From Fennellomyces sp. T-0311 (lineage: Eukaryota > Mucoromycota > Mucoromycetes > Mucorales > Lichtheimiaceae): DNA of 64,000 nt. A program made the translations under genes and the position numbers. Below the pieces are notes generated by a model, which saw only the letters and a list, made by a program, of their open reading frames with translations, was not told the DNA's origin and made no database searches. Below are positions 1 through 11,505 of the stretch, in pieces (the stretch's first letter is position 1; every line of letters begins with the position of its first letter). The stretch covers positions 62,001 to 126,000 of the forward strand of contig JALLLT010000056.1 of assembly GCA_025266875.1 (NCBI GenBank). Reading direction: 5' to 3'.

Positions 1-652
1 CCGAGTTAAGGGTCGGATGACTGGAATAGGGAAAGCGCAGCCTCTATGGCTTTGCCATGTAAGAGCAGAGTTGGTCATGCGGTTAGCAGGCCTATGATTG
101 GCTCTTTTACTGCTTTGTCGGTAAATCTGTGTGAACAATAGCATTATAGGGGTTGAAATGAAATTGGCAGGTCAAAGCGGGGTTTCTGGAAGTTATATAT
201 AAAATAGCATGCAGCGATTTGACCATGGCGGAGGCCAAAGAAGCTTTTTTGTTTCGTTCCTGGAATAATAAGAGAGACAGCCAAACGGACCTTCTTGGCG
301 CGGCGAACAAAAGAGTACATTGAAACACGTGTAGTAACGTAGGACAAGAAAATAAAGAGCAGCATCCCCTCGCTTGCAAGATGTGACACACGATAGCTGC
401 TCAGTGGGGCTAAGTATTTGGGGCTAATGCAATGACAGGTTTTGTGCGTGGGTGTAAACGGACGCACCATGCAACGACGGCAACCTGACAATCAATTGAT
501 AAATGACGACAGATACGCCATTAACCAAGTGGGATTGGGTTTATATATGGAGCGTAAGGACCCTTATAACGAAGATCGCCCATGGTCAATGACCATAATT
601 AATTATGCCATCCCCTTTTAGTACCGTCATCTCTGTGGTAAAATAAGCCTTA
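1..652. other. intergenic, no gene recognised
   Basis: Both strands carry only short overlapping ORFs of low-complexity composition and no recognisable domain. The right end is the promoter region of the downstream P4-ATPase gene: it becomes strongly pyrimidine-rich (CTTCTTCTTTCTCTGC-type) just before the TATA-like motif. Confidence 0.5.
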
Positions 653-714
653 ATGCGTTCCACCATTTTTCTGCATTGCCTCTTCTTCTTTCTCTGCTTT
701 CTTTCTGCTCTTTC

Positions 715-724
715 TATATATAAG
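715..724 (+). promoter_or_regulatory. TATA-like box of the P4-ATPase gene
   Basis: TATATATAAG ends 51 nt before the ATG at 776 and lies inside a CT-rich tract. This spacing supports the ATG at 776 rather than the in-frame ATG at 653, which lies upstream of the TATA box. Confidence 0.45.
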
Positions 725-775
725 CCCTTTTTTTTCTTGTCCCGGTCCCTTCCTTCAAAGCGCCTCTTGCCCCCT

Positions 776-3700
776 ATGAGTCCCTGGACCAAGCTAGTCC
801 AGCGGTTCAACACCACGAAGGAAAAGAAGAACCCGTTCCCCACAGCATCTACCGAAGGCCGGACGATCTATGTCAATACCGAGATACCCAATGAAGAACT
901 TGATGACTACGGCCAACCGACCAAGCAATACATTGCCAACAAGATCCGAACAGCCAAATACACCTGGTACACCTTTCTGCCCAAGAATCTGTTTGAGCAG
1001 TTTCGAGGCATTGCCAACTTGTATTTCCTATTCCTGGTCATTCTGCAAATGTTTCCCATTTTTAGCACGTCTGCTTCACCCATCCTGGTCATTCTACCGT
1101 TGGCGGCCATTCTCATCATTACCGGTGTCAAGGATGCCTTTGAAGACAACAAACGACACCAAACGGACCAAAGTGTCAACAAAGCAATCACATACACGAT
1201 TCGGGAATGGTCAAACGTCAATGTTGCGGTGTACAAAGTATCACTGTGGCGACGTGCGCTAAACGCGTTTGTGCAATTTTTCAAAGGGTCGTCCAAGAGC
1301 AAAAAAAAGTCATTGGATGATGATTTGAGCCGCGTGACGACTGTCCAATCCGAGTTCGAACTGTCATCAAAGAAGCACTCGTTACTGGATGCCAAACCGT
1401 TTAAGCGCGTGTTTAAGCGAAAGAAACCTTATCGACCTGGCCAAATCCCGCATTCCGTACTGGGCAAGAAACGCTCCGGCGAAAAGAAGAAGCACTCGTC
1501 GTTGGTGCGTCATCCGGTGGACAAGCGATGGAAAAAGACAATGTGGCAGGACTTGAAGGTCGGCGACTTTGTCTTTCTGCGCAACGACGATAATGTGCCT
1601 GCCGATATCGCCGTGCTGTCGACTTCCGAACAAGACGGCATGTGCTACGTGGAGACGCAAAACTTGGATGGAGAAACCAATTTGAAGATCATGCGGTCGT
1701 TGCAGGCAACAAGCGAGATTAACAACCCGGACGACTGCAAACGAGCCGAATTTTACATCGAAAGCGAGCCTCCGCACGCCAATCTCTATACCTACAATGG
1801 CGTGCTCAAATGGAAGGTGGATGATATGGAAGCAAGTAGCCCGATGATATCCACACCCAGTTCAGAACTGGCGCCGATGGATGAAGACGAGTACGATGAC
1901 GATGTGTCGCACGAAAAAACCGAGGCCATCACAAGCAGCAACGTCTTGTTGCGTGGCTGTGTTCTGCGCAACACGGCATGGGTCATTGGGCTTGTATTAT
2001 TCACGGGTAACGAAACAAAAATCATGCTCAATTCGGGCAAGACGCCGAGCAAACGTAGTAAAATCGAAAAAGCAACAAACCCACATGTGAGTGCCAAGGC
2101 CATGTCGGAATTACTTTTACAACAACAGATTGCTAAATAAGGTCTCCAACGCTAGGTCATTGCCAATTTTGTCCTGCTCTTTGTGCTATGTGTAATCTGT
2201 TCGATCGCCGCCAGTATCGTCTATTCCACGCCCACCTCGGCCAACTTTTTCGAAAGCAAGGATGCCGAGAGCGCGACCATGGAAGGTTTCCTCATGTTCT
2301 GGTAAAAAGTTTTGCGGATTTGTTGTCACGGACGACGGTTGCTAATGGAATTGCCAGGACAACACTTGTTATATATCAAAACATTATTCCCATTTCCCTG
2401 TATATATCTGTACAAATTGTCAAGACCGCTGCTGTAAGTTGCATCACGTGCGCATGAGCGTATTATTGACGGACTTTTTACAGGCATACTTTATTCATAC
2501 GGACCTTGACATGTATAACGAACGGCTTGATCAGCCATGTATACCCAAAACGTGGAACATATCCGACGATCTTGGACAAATAGAATACATATTTTCCGAC
2601 AAGACAGGCACACTGACACAAAACATTATGGAATTCCGGCGCTGCACGGTCAATGGGGTCACGTACGGTCTTGGCGAAACGGAAGCGTCGATTGGCGCCA
2701 AAAAACGCGACAATCCCAACCTAGGCGATATTCAATTATCCGATAATTTGGACATGAACAAGGCGCGCCAAGAAATGTTACAAAAGCAATCGCAACTATT
2801 CAACCACCGCTATGTTAATCCTCGGTCCACCTTTGTGGATCCCAAAGTGTACGACGACTTGGCCAACAATGACGTCCAATCGCAAAGCTTAATTCACTTT
2901 TTCTCGGCATTGGCGTTGTGTCACACGGTCATTCCCGAATTGCCGGATGAAGACAACCCATACGACATTGTGTACAAGGCCCAGTCGCCCGATGAAGCAG
3001 CGCTCGTGGCCACGGCGCGCGATGTCGGCTTTACCTTTGTTGCCCGGGAGAAAGACACGGTGATCATGGACGCTCTGGGAGAAATCCGCAACTTTCAGCT
3101 GTTGAACGTGCTGGAATTCAATTCGACTCGCAAACGCATGAGCGTCATTATGAAAAGCCAGCAGGACGGCAACATTGTGTTGCTGTGCAAAGGCGCCGAT
3201 TCGGTAATTTACGAACGACTGGACAAGCATTTGCCTGACGATGAAGCTGGGAGAGACCAGCAACGAATTCGCGACGAAACCCAGGAACATTTGGGCGTGT
3301 TTGCCAACGAAGGTTTGCGAACGTTGTGTATTGCCAGCAAAGTCTTGTCAGAAAAAGAGTATCTGGAATGGGCTGATCGATACAAGTCAGCCGCCAATGC
3401 CATTCGCAATCGAGATGAGCAGGTGGAGGCGGTTTGCGAAGAAATCGAACGCAATCTCATGTTGATTGGTGGAACGGCCATCGAAGATAAGCTTCAGGAA
3501 GGCGTGCCTGAAACCATTGGGGTGTTGGCCAAGGCGGGCATCAAGATTTGGGTATTGACAGGCGACAAGATTGAAACGGCCATCAATATCGGCTTTGCAT
3601 GCAACTTGCTGACCAAAGACATGCTGTTGATCAGCGTGAGTGGGCGCAACGAGCAAGATACCATGGAGCAAATCAAGCGAGCGCAATTGGAAGTCGGAGA

Positions 3701-5574
3701 GAAGGCTTCGTATCAGCGGTGCGCATTGGTGATTGACGGCGAATCGCTCAAATTTGCCCTGGAACCACCCATCAAGGAAGAATTACTGGCTCTCGGAACG
3801 CAGTGCATGGCTGTCATTTGTTGTCGTGTCAGTCCGATGCAGAAGGCCAAGGTGGTCAATCTCGTCAAGAAGGGACTCAAGGTCATGACGCTGGCTATCG
3901 GTGATGGCGCCAACGACGTATCCATGATCCAGGAAGCCAACGTCGGCGTGGGCATCTCGGGTGAAGAAGGTCGTCAGGCGGTGATGGCGTCAGACTATGC
4001 CATTGCTCAGTTCCGGTATCTGAGCAAGCTGTTGCTGGTCCATGGACGCTGGTCGTATCTTCGCACATCTGAGATGATTCTGACCTTTTTTTACAAAAAC
4101 ATCATGTGGACGCTTGTCTTGTTTTGGTATCAGCTGTTCTGCGGGCAAGTGTTGACCATCATGGTGCGTTATTGATGACTAATCTTACGTAATATTTTAG
4201 GTTTTCTGGTACCATGATGTTTGACTACTCCTACATTACCCTCTACAATCTGGTGTTTACATCATTGCCGTGTATCTTTGCCGGTGCGTCTTTTTTCTTA
4301 GCGTTGTCAAGCAGGTCAGCAGAGAACTAAAAATTGTTTTCGATCTAGGTGTGCTGGATCAGGATCTTTTCAGCAAGTACTCGTTCAAGTATCCACAACT
4401 GTACTTGATGGGTATCCGAGACGACAAGTTCCACAAGTCACGGTTCTATCTCACGGTGTTTGATGCAATCTACCAATCGGCGGTATGTTTTGCTGTTCCA
4501 TACATGCTGTTTATCGGCGGCAAATTCAGCGCGCAAGGATACGACATGGAGGGTGTTTTTGAGCTGGGCACGTTTATAGCCGGCATCGCAGTTGTTGTGG
4601 CCAACGGGCTTGTTGGATTCACGATTTTCAGCTGGACCTGGGTCATGGTTGCCGTGATTGTCCTGTCGAGTGCGACCTTCTTCATCTGGACGGGGATCTA
4701 TGCCCAAGTGAACACATTCACCTTTTACGGCGAAGATATCCTTTTCCGAGAAGGCGCGTTCTGGCTGTGTTTACTTGTCACGTTTGTCATCTGCATGCTG
4801 CCGCGGTACGCCACGAAATACGTCCTGCACATGGATAAGCCGTTCGACAATGACATTATTCGGGAAATCGTGTTGTGTGGGAAGCAAACGCATGGGAAGC
4901 GCAAGACGTTGGAGGAGGAGGAAGAGGCGCTGCCGATCACCATGCAACGCACGCACAGCGAATCGACGACCATGTTCAAATCGTACGATGACGAAGATGA
5001 CCTGTACCAACACGACGACAACGCGTACGCGCTTTCGGAAGCCAAATTGAAACGCACTCCATCGAAACGCACGGAGATTGTCAATATGCATTCGGGTGTG
5101 CGACAATCGTTCACGGGTTACGCGTTTGCTGCGGAAGACAAGGCGCCGTTCGAAGAGTACCATCAGACATTGTATCGACATTCGAGCCTTTCGTCCAAGG
5201 CCAGTCTTCGATTACGCGCGCGCATGTCGACAGCCACACTCTCGACAACCATGGAAGAAGGCGACGAGAGACGAGGCGATTGGTTGCCTTTGGAAGGATT
5301 CAAGTTGCGCCGATACGATACGGCGCCGACGACGGAAACCAAAAAGTCAACGAGCCTCGGCTGGAAGATGATGAAGGCGATGAAACAGCGCATTGTTTCA
5401 CACAAGTCATCTGATTCACTCGACCCTCATCTTTCCCCACGATCCCCTAGCAGTAGCATGACTCAGCAACGGGGCCCATTCGATGATCCTGCTCAACGAG
5501 ATGAAGGAACTGAACTTGTTGATGTTTATCAACCACAACTACGCGACCAACGGCATCCTCCTTCATCACCATAA
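776..5574 (+). CDS. P4-type ATPase, phospholipid flippase (Dnf1/2-like)
   Basis: Exons 776-2086, 2156-2301, 2358-2433, 2484-4144, 4201-4283 and 4349-5574 join to 1500 aa, close to the size of fungal Dnf1/Dnf2. Family knowledge: these pumps move aminophospholipids to the cytosolic leaflet of plasma and endosomal membranes, usually with a Cdc50-type partner. Visible motifs: DGET in the actuator domain (about residue 298), the PISL transmembrane-4 motif (NIIPISLYIS), the phosphorylation site DKTGTLT (Asp about 550), GDGAND in the hinge (about 984), and ten hydrophobic segments overall. A long basic insert before the actuator domain and a long acidic/Ser-rich C-tail are typical of the Dnf subgroup. 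The intron at 4145-4200 has a GC donor (GCAAGT). The in-frame ATG at 653 would add a hydrophobic stretch encoded by the CT-rich promoter and lies upstream of the TATA motif, so 776 is preferred. Confidence 0.93.
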
Positions 5575-5904
5575 ACCAACACAAACTTTAGATTGCATTT
5601 CATATTCTTTGTTCATTCTTGCTTCTGTTGAAACTGTACATTTTACGCTTTTTTTCTCTCTTTTATAAACCTTTTTCTTTCTTTTTTTTATAAAACATCT
5701 TGTATTTTCCCCCATCTCCTCTGTCGTGCGCTGTTGCATGGATCCGCAGCATATTTGTTCCACAGCAACAGATTGCTTATTAATCAGCAGTCTTGATCGG
5801 GCCCGGTTCCCATCCTACCGCAATGCAGCAAGACGCGTGACCTTTCTTATTTAATATAAATATGACATGATTAGGTAATCCGTTTCGCTACTCTTCTCCA
5901 AACC
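5575..5904. other. intergenic: P4-ATPase 3' end and GST promoter
   Basis: T-rich 3' flank (several TTTCTTTTT runs) after the flippase stop, then the 5' region of the GST gene with ATTTAATATAAATATG at about 5851-5866 as a TATA-like candidate. No ORF worth reporting. Confidence 0.5.
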
Positions 5905-6710
5905 ATGGTTGATCTCTCTTCTGTCAAGCTCTACTACTTTGATTTCCACAACCGTGAGTTGCCCTTATGCATCCATTACCGTGCCCTGTTAACGCTTTTT
6001 TGATCATTAACAGCCAGTTACCGCGGCGAAAACATCAAGCTGCTCCTGGAAGATGCTGCCATTCCGTACGAGTATATCATCTACAAGTGGAAGGAATGGC
6101 CCCAGAAGCGCGATGCATGGATCGCTGCCGGAGGTCTGGAAGGGGCGTTGCCAGTGCTCGAAACGGCCGATGGCAAGCGTTACGGCATGACTGTCCCGAT
6201 TATGCGGTTCTTGTCCAAGCAACTGGGGAAGTACTATGGCTCCAACGCCGACGAGGAACATTGGGTCGATGTGGTGACCGACTTGACCAACGATTGGTAT
6301 GATGCCTTTAACCAATACAACGAATACATGGATGGCGCAGATTTCGAGCCCGTATGTCCGGTATAAGCCTTGTCTGACCCCGGAAGGAGAAAGTGTGAGA
6401 CTTATGGCCTTGTGTAGACTTCGAGAGCCAAGTATCTAAAGGAGGTTCTTCCCAAACACCTGGATCGCATCGAACGATTCTACAAGGCCAAGGAGGGACC
6501 CTATGCTCTTGGATCAGAGGTGCGCGCAAAGATTACGTAACATGACGTGTTAGTTAGCTAATCCGCGAAAACCAGATTTCGTTTGCTGACTTTATGGTAT
6601 ACCACATGATCAAGGATGATCAACTCACACAGTTGCCGCCCCATCTAGCAGCTTTGGTCAAGGCGTTTGAGGAGCGCCCCAATATCAAAAAATACTTGGC
6701 CACTTTGTGA
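5905..6710 (+). CDS. glutathione S-transferase
   Basis: Exons 5905-5953, 6014-6351, 6418-6519 and 6576-6710 give 207 aa, the normal length of a cytosolic GST. The N-terminal thioredoxin-like half runs from KLYYFDF through the cis-Pro region (GALPVLE) to the Ser/Thr-containing loop (MTVPIMRFL). The C-terminal helical half contains FADFMVYHM and ends in a KKYLATL tail. This arrangement is closest to sigma/nu-like fungal GSTs, which conjugate glutathione to electrophiles or isomerise substrates; the exact class is an inference. All introns are 57-66 nt with GT-AG ends. AATAAA at 6713 right after the stop is a possible polyadenylation signal. Confidence 0.9.
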
Positions 6711-6747
6711 ACAAATAAACCTTTATTTGGGAGGGCGTCTCTCTCTT

Positions 6748-6778
6748 TATATATATATATCTATCTATCTAATATATA
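6748..6778. repeat. TA / TATC microsatellite
   Basis: A run of TA dinucleotides followed by three TCTA units and another TA stretch in the 3' flank of the GST gene. Confidence 0.8.
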
Positions 6779-7010
6779 ACCACACAGGAAAGCAACCCTA
6801 AGCGTAGTTAGCATCATCGCTAGTCTCCACTTTGGAGACCCTAAGGACCGGTAGGCCGCGCGATTACCAAACCCAAGAGGACGTTTGCCCTTTTGCCCTA
6901 CACGAGACTTTTGGCCTTCATGTGCCAAGCTGCGGAGTGTGCTATTTTAGTAACCTGTGCATCCGGCATTACTTCCGCCTCTCTTTTTTTTGCATAACCC
7001 CCCCCCCAAA

Positions 7011-8520
7011 ATGAGCTGGTAATTTGCTTCACCACTTTATGAATTCAACCAATGGCCTGACGAATCTGCAGGAAAGGAATGACAAAGGCAATCTCGCGAT
7101 TGCCGCACCAAATGATGGCAAAGAAAAGCGAAGGCAAGTTTAACAAAAAAAGAAAAAAAGTAATTGAGAGTGAGGTACAATAAAATAAGACGTATTGTTT
7201 TGCAGTGACAGTCGATGAGGACTTTGTCCGGTTGGAAACGCGGTTCAACAATATAGTGAAACAAGTCAACGAACTGCGGCAACAAAGCGGGGCGTTTCGT
7301 GACGCCGTGGGAGGTGCGCTACATCTCTTTATACGCCGTTTATGTGCAAAATAGTAATATGAGGCTAGCTATGCTGGAGCATCAAGTGGGGTGTTCAACG
7401 GTTATCAGTGAGATGTACGACCCCATGATGGGAGTGCAGCAAACGGAGGAAGGCGTGGTGAAGCGGCGACCCAGTGAGGTTTCTTCAGCGGCAATCCAGG
7501 CTGCACAGGATTATGCAACGGCCATGACTTACTGTCGAGACGAAATCCTGCAGGAGTTGGTAAGGCTTTGTTCAAAAAACACTCGTGGCAAACCAACATG
7601 GGTTCGAAACAGGACCAACTAGACCAGTGCGTGGTCCAACCAGCAGAAAACATGCATAGCATCATCAAGGCGATTCAAAAGACGATCACCAAACGCCAGC
7701 ACAAACTGATCGATTACGATCGATACCGAACGTCGCTTCAAAAGTTCAAAAACATTGCAGACCGCAGTCCGAGCGAAGACAAGCACGTATACAAACTGGA
7801 AAGCCAACTGGAGACAGCCACGGCGGACTATGAGTATCTGAACGACATGCTAAAGCAAGACCTGATGCGATTCCTCCGCCTTGCCAGCTCGTTCATCCAT
7901 CCGGTCCAAGACTCGTTCTACAACATCCAGTGTCGATTGATCGGAGGCATGTACGGGCGCATTTACGAGGTGGTCGACAACCATCGCGGCTACTTTGAAA
8001 CGCTGGATCAGCCGGTGGACCTTGGATACCAGTGGAGAACGCACCAGCGGGATGTCAAGAGCGAATTGGAACAAATTGACATGTTGCGGAAAGGCGGTGC
8101 GTTGAATGGTAAGAGGGATCGACAGAAAGGAGGGGGCAGGGGTGGTCTGTGGATATGAACGTAAAACATTCAGGTACGCTGATTCGACCGGAGCAAGCAA
8201 CACTTCAGGAACGGGCGGCCGCAAAGCAATCGGCGGAAGACAAGCCAAGACCGCCGCCACCGCCTCCCAAGCCTCGGATGAAACAATACGTGGTTGCACT
8301 GTACGACCTTGATGCGCAACAGGAAGGTGACCTGTCGATCCGCAGCGGTGACAGAATTGAAATTATTGAAAAAACCAACGACACCAATGATTGGTGGAAG
8401 GGCCGGATTGGCGATCGCGAAGGGATGTTCCCAGGTAAACAAAAAACAATCAGATAAGCCATGTGGCCGCAGCTAAATCCATTTGTCCACATCTCAGCAA
8501 ATTACGTAGAGAATCTGTAG
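7011..8520 (+). CDS. RVS167: BAR-SH3 amphiphysin-like protein (Rvs167/Hob1 type)
   Basis: Exons 7011-7018, 7072-7133, 7206-7313, 7369-7559, 7613-8108, 8174-8434 and 8498-8520 give 382 aa. The start MSWKGMTKAISRLPHQ matches the amphipathic N-terminal helix of fungal N-BAR proteins. A BAR coiled-coil region follows (about residues 20-260), then a proline-rich linker (PRPPPPPPKPR) and a C-terminal SH3 domain with ALYDLD, the WWKGR signature and the final ANYVENL. The last exon is only 23 nt but restores the conserved SH3 end. Family role: binds and curves membrane at endocytic sites with Rvs161 and recruits partners through SH3. The intron at 7134-7205 uses a GC donor (AAG/GCAAGT). A run of ten C just upstream of the ATG is unusual. 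Confidence 0.93.
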
Positions 8521-8875
8521 CACACAGGAACCGATCAAAAAAAATAACAACAATGAACGGTTGCACAAAGGGGTTTATCACTCATTTTGACTTTTTTTTT
8601 CCTGATCTCCCAATGGCCCTGTTCCATATGGGCATCTTTGGTTTTAGCACACGGACTGCATCTGTTTCACCTTTTTGTTCGAAACTAGTCGAGTGAAATT
8701 TTTTCAAATAGGCTAAACGAAATACTCCGGGTCCAAAGACGCTCCGCCCGCCGTTTGGTTTGTGTGCGACACTTGCTGTTTTTGGTTTAACCCACTTTAT
8801 TTTTTTATTCCCGTTTTTCAAGAGCCACAATCGGTCCCTGATCTACCTTTTCCTTTCACTTTATTATTTTGCGGG
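8521..8875. other. intergenic
   Basis: 3' flank of the BAR-SH3 gene and T-rich 5' region of the methyltransferase gene. An ATG at 8762 is in frame with the next gene, but the peptide it would add is encoded by the T-rich leader and is rejected. Confidence 0.5.
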
Positions 8876-10182
8876 ATGGGCAATCAAGCGAGCCGAGCCA
8901 TTGATCGAAAACGAGAAAGTCGCCGTATTCGACGGAGAAGCACCGTTACGCTTGGTGCACAATCACACACTTCGCAGGGCAACTACAACTGGATAGAAGA
9001 AAATAATGGTACGTTTTTGCCTATAGAGAGACAGCTTTTTGAACCGCCTTTAACGGAAAGAGAAGCCACGTCGTTAAGCGCAGGTGCTGTCAACGCTGCC
9101 ATGGCAGCTGCTGCTCGGCAACAGTCTTCGCAACCCATCGTACCTCAAGACCCACCTCGACGAAAATCCATTACCGAGTTTTTCACCAAGCGAAAGTTAA
9201 GCTTTTCGCGACCTTCCGAAGAAGACTTTCGAGAATATGATCGTATGCAACGTCAGGTACGTCATTTTTTTTTTTGCAATGTTTCAGAAAATGTCCCAAC
9301 ATTCTTTTTTAGCATTATCTTTTGAAAAGTGCACGGAAAGCAAACACATGGGCTCCGATTGACTCGACACCCGATAAGACCATTGTAGACATTGGTACCG
9401 GAAACGGCATTTGGGCACTTGAAATGGCGTCCCAATATACACAATCCCAAGTCATTGGACTTGATATTCGTCTACCTCCCGAACAGTCAATGGCGTCAAT
9501 GAAGAATTTACGTTTTATTCGAACCGACATTCACGACAAATGGCCATTGGCAGATGTTTCCGTTGACTTGTAAGTTTTTTTTTTAAAAAAAAAACTTATG
9601 ACGCAAGACTAACAACAACGATAAGCATTTTCCAACGCAACATGAGCCTGCATGTCAAGCGAGAGCAGTGGGCCACTTTATTCCAAGAAATGTATCGCGT
9701 TCTGAAACCGGGAGGATATCTTGAACTTGTCGAACCGGACCCATGTCATCACAACCAAGGACCGGTTCTGCAAGCATTTGAAACGTTTACGCGAACACAA
9801 TGGGAAGAGCTCGGTTTAGATTACGAATTTGTAAATGCAACCAAAGGCCAATTTGAACAAGTCGGGTTCGAGCTTGTGGAACAACGACAGTTGGATATTC
9901 CTATTGGTGAATGGCCAGAAGAACCAGGTACGCAATGCTCGTATGTATATATATAAACAAAGGTACACATCACTCACGTATATCGTAGAACTTAAACAGT
10001 TCGGCTTCATCAATAAGGAAACGCAAAAGGCGTTTTTACGAAATCGTAAACAGGACCTTATCGGTAAATGGGGTATCCCAACAGATGACTATGACCTTGC
10101 TGTGCAAGAGATTATGGAGGAGTTTGAAGATTATCATGGCTTTTCAAGGTACAATTGTTGGATTGTTAAAAAACCTTTGTAA
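8876..10182 (+). CDS. class I SAM-dependent methyltransferase
   Basis: Exons 8876-9256, 9313-9569, 9626-9927 and 9989-10182 give 377 aa. Motif I is clear (VDIGTGNGIWALEMA, about residues 146-160), followed by the acidic end of beta-2 (VIGLDI), the beta-4 region (WPLADVSVDLIFQRNM) and the post-motif MYRVLKPGGYLELVE. This pattern is shared with the large fungal family annotated as methyltransferase domain proteins (Methyltransf_25/11, LaeA-like); the substrate cannot be told. The N-terminus MGNQAS fits an N-myristoylation signal (Gly2, small residue at position 6) and is followed by a basic, disordered 120-residue extension (KRESRRIRRRS, RRKSITEFFTKRKLSFS) that could bind membrane. All introns are GT-AG. 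Confidence 0.88.
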
Positions 10183-10655
10183 TATATCCCCCACCCATCC
10201 CTTCTTTTGACTGTATCATTTTTCATTGTTAATTTCGTATATATTGAACATCCGTAGACATCGCAAAGTTCCTTTTCTTCAAATATTTATGTGAATAACC
10301 GACATTTGAATATATAGAGTATACGGCAACGATTCGTCAAAAGTGGTAGTGCATTTAAATTTTTTGGAGCATGTCATTGTCGTCATAGGTTTATGTAGCT
10401 TGCCCTGATAACGGCACGTGTCGCAACCTTAGCCCGGTGTAACATTTGTGGAAACATGGTCTGATATACTCACAGATAAGACTCGTACGGTGTAATCATT
10501 TTAAGCGTTCAAGCCAAGAGAATGGACGTAATTTTGGATACTGTAAGTAACGGCTGTGATAAACGAATACATCATTGCGGCGTATGGTTCAGTGGCGCCC
10601 ATCCTTGGGCTTATCGCTACCCAGGAACGGTGAAATGTGAAAGTGACCCAATCCT

Positions 10656-10889
10656 TTGGCAGCACTTGCATTATATAATTTTAAACCAGATTTTGTAATG
10701 GTCGCTATAAAAGTTGACAAAAGTTTGGTAATTTTTCGAAACGGCAGATGCGAAACCATTGGAGTGGAGCTACCTATTCCACCAGCTTTAACCTCGTCCA
10801 GCACTTTCGAAAAAACGTTAACTTTTGGAGATAAAGCGCCTACTTTTATATCGACTACGTATTATAAAATCCAACTTGAAGTCCTGTAA
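10656..10889 (+). CDS. small ORF, unknown (doubtful)
   Basis: A 77-codon ORF with balanced codon use and a beta-strand-like pattern (FVMVAIKVDKSLVIFRNGRC). The frame is open upstream of the ATG for several codons to a TGA, and it overlaps another small ORF (10522-10698) in a different frame. This could be a decayed exon or one frame of a frameshifted gene. I do not recognise it. Confidence 0.2.
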   Translation: MAALALYNFKPDFVMVAIKVDKSLVIFRNGRCETIGVELPIPPALTSSSTFEKTLTFGDKAPTFISTTYYKIQLEVL

Positions 10890-11154
10890 TTATGCAAACA
10901 GTATTGCTGGTACAACTACGCATGTGCATGAATCGCACTGCAGACGAGATTTTCTGTTTGGCTACTTGCGTTTTCTTCTGATCGTATGAAAACCAACAGA
11001 GAATATGCATGGAACATGCAAGGCATATTGACTGAGGCTTGGCAACGCAATAATACGTACGAGACTCGGCATTAGAAGTCCTTCTGGAATCTAAGCGTCC
11101 CCGTGTCTACGTAGTGCAGCTAAAATTCAGGTTTCGGGTGATTAGGCCGGAGGC

Positions 11155-11256
11155 CGATCTTGACGGGTTTAGTCAGAAAGGTTGACCCGATAAGAGATAC
11201 CCGGTCTGGCACGGTCCTAAATAAGTGATCGATCGTCGGTCGTCCCGTCAAGACCG
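11155..11256. repeat. imperfect inverted repeat
   Basis: CGATCTTGACGGG at 11155-11167 pairs with CCCGTCAAGACCG at 11244-11256 (12 of 13 positions, one G-T type difference), around a GC-rich 76-nt centre. It lies in otherwise AT-rich intergenic DNA. It could form a hairpin RNA or be a small mobile element relic. Confidence 0.4.
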
Positions 11257-11397
11257 ATAAGCGCCCAAAGATATTGTCTGGATCGATTTATCAGCTAAAG
11301 CTTCATTTAAAAAGGCTGTAGTACGTTGCTCAATGAAGCTGAATACAGATACGTATATAATAGCAAACAAGCGATATAAAGCCATTTGTTGTTAAAT

Positions 11398-11505
11398 ATG
11401 TCCAAACTGCTTGTCCTTTTCGTGGTAGTGGCTGCTTACGTATACTATAAAATGTGGAAAGCACGTAATAATTCTCTCGCTGCAGCAACAGCCGCCATTT
11501 CTTGA
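11398..11505 (+). CDS. 35-aa predicted membrane micropeptide (doubtful)
   Basis: ATG to TGA encodes MSKLLVLFVVVAAYVYYKMW followed by a basic/polar tail (KARNN) and an Ala-rich end. This is one hydrophobic helix with a positively charged flank. A TATA-like GATATAAAGC lies 26 nt upstream and an AT-rich stretch follows the stop. The length is too short to exclude chance; only the topology and the upstream motif support it. Confidence 0.3.
   Translation: MSKLLVLFVVVAAYVYYKMWKARNNSLAAATAAIS

Larger units (their letters stand above)
10183..11397. other. gene-poor intergenic region with two small overlapping ORFs
   Basis: Contains a 58-codon ORF at 10522-10698 and a partly overlapping 77-codon ORF at 10656-10889 (listed separately), plus an imperfect inverted repeat at 11155-11256. 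No known domain. Confidence 0.4.

Noticed and set aside
653..775. In-frame N-terminal extension of the P4-ATPase from the ATG at 653
   Set aside because: It is encoded by the CT-rich promoter, lies upstream of the TATA motif, and would add an unsupported hydrophobic peptide.
7299..7622. Continuous ORF across two introns of the BAR-SH3 gene
   Set aside because: It keeps reading through GTGCGC and GTAAGG introns; the spliced model restores the conserved BAR sequence.
8762..8875. Upstream in-frame ATG of the methyltransferase
   Set aside because: The added peptide comes from a T-rich leader, and the ATG at 8876 gives a clean MGNxxS start.
9009..9026. Tiny intron-like GTACGT...CTATAG in the methyltransferase
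   Set aside because: 18 nt is too short for a spliceosomal intron and the frame is open through it.
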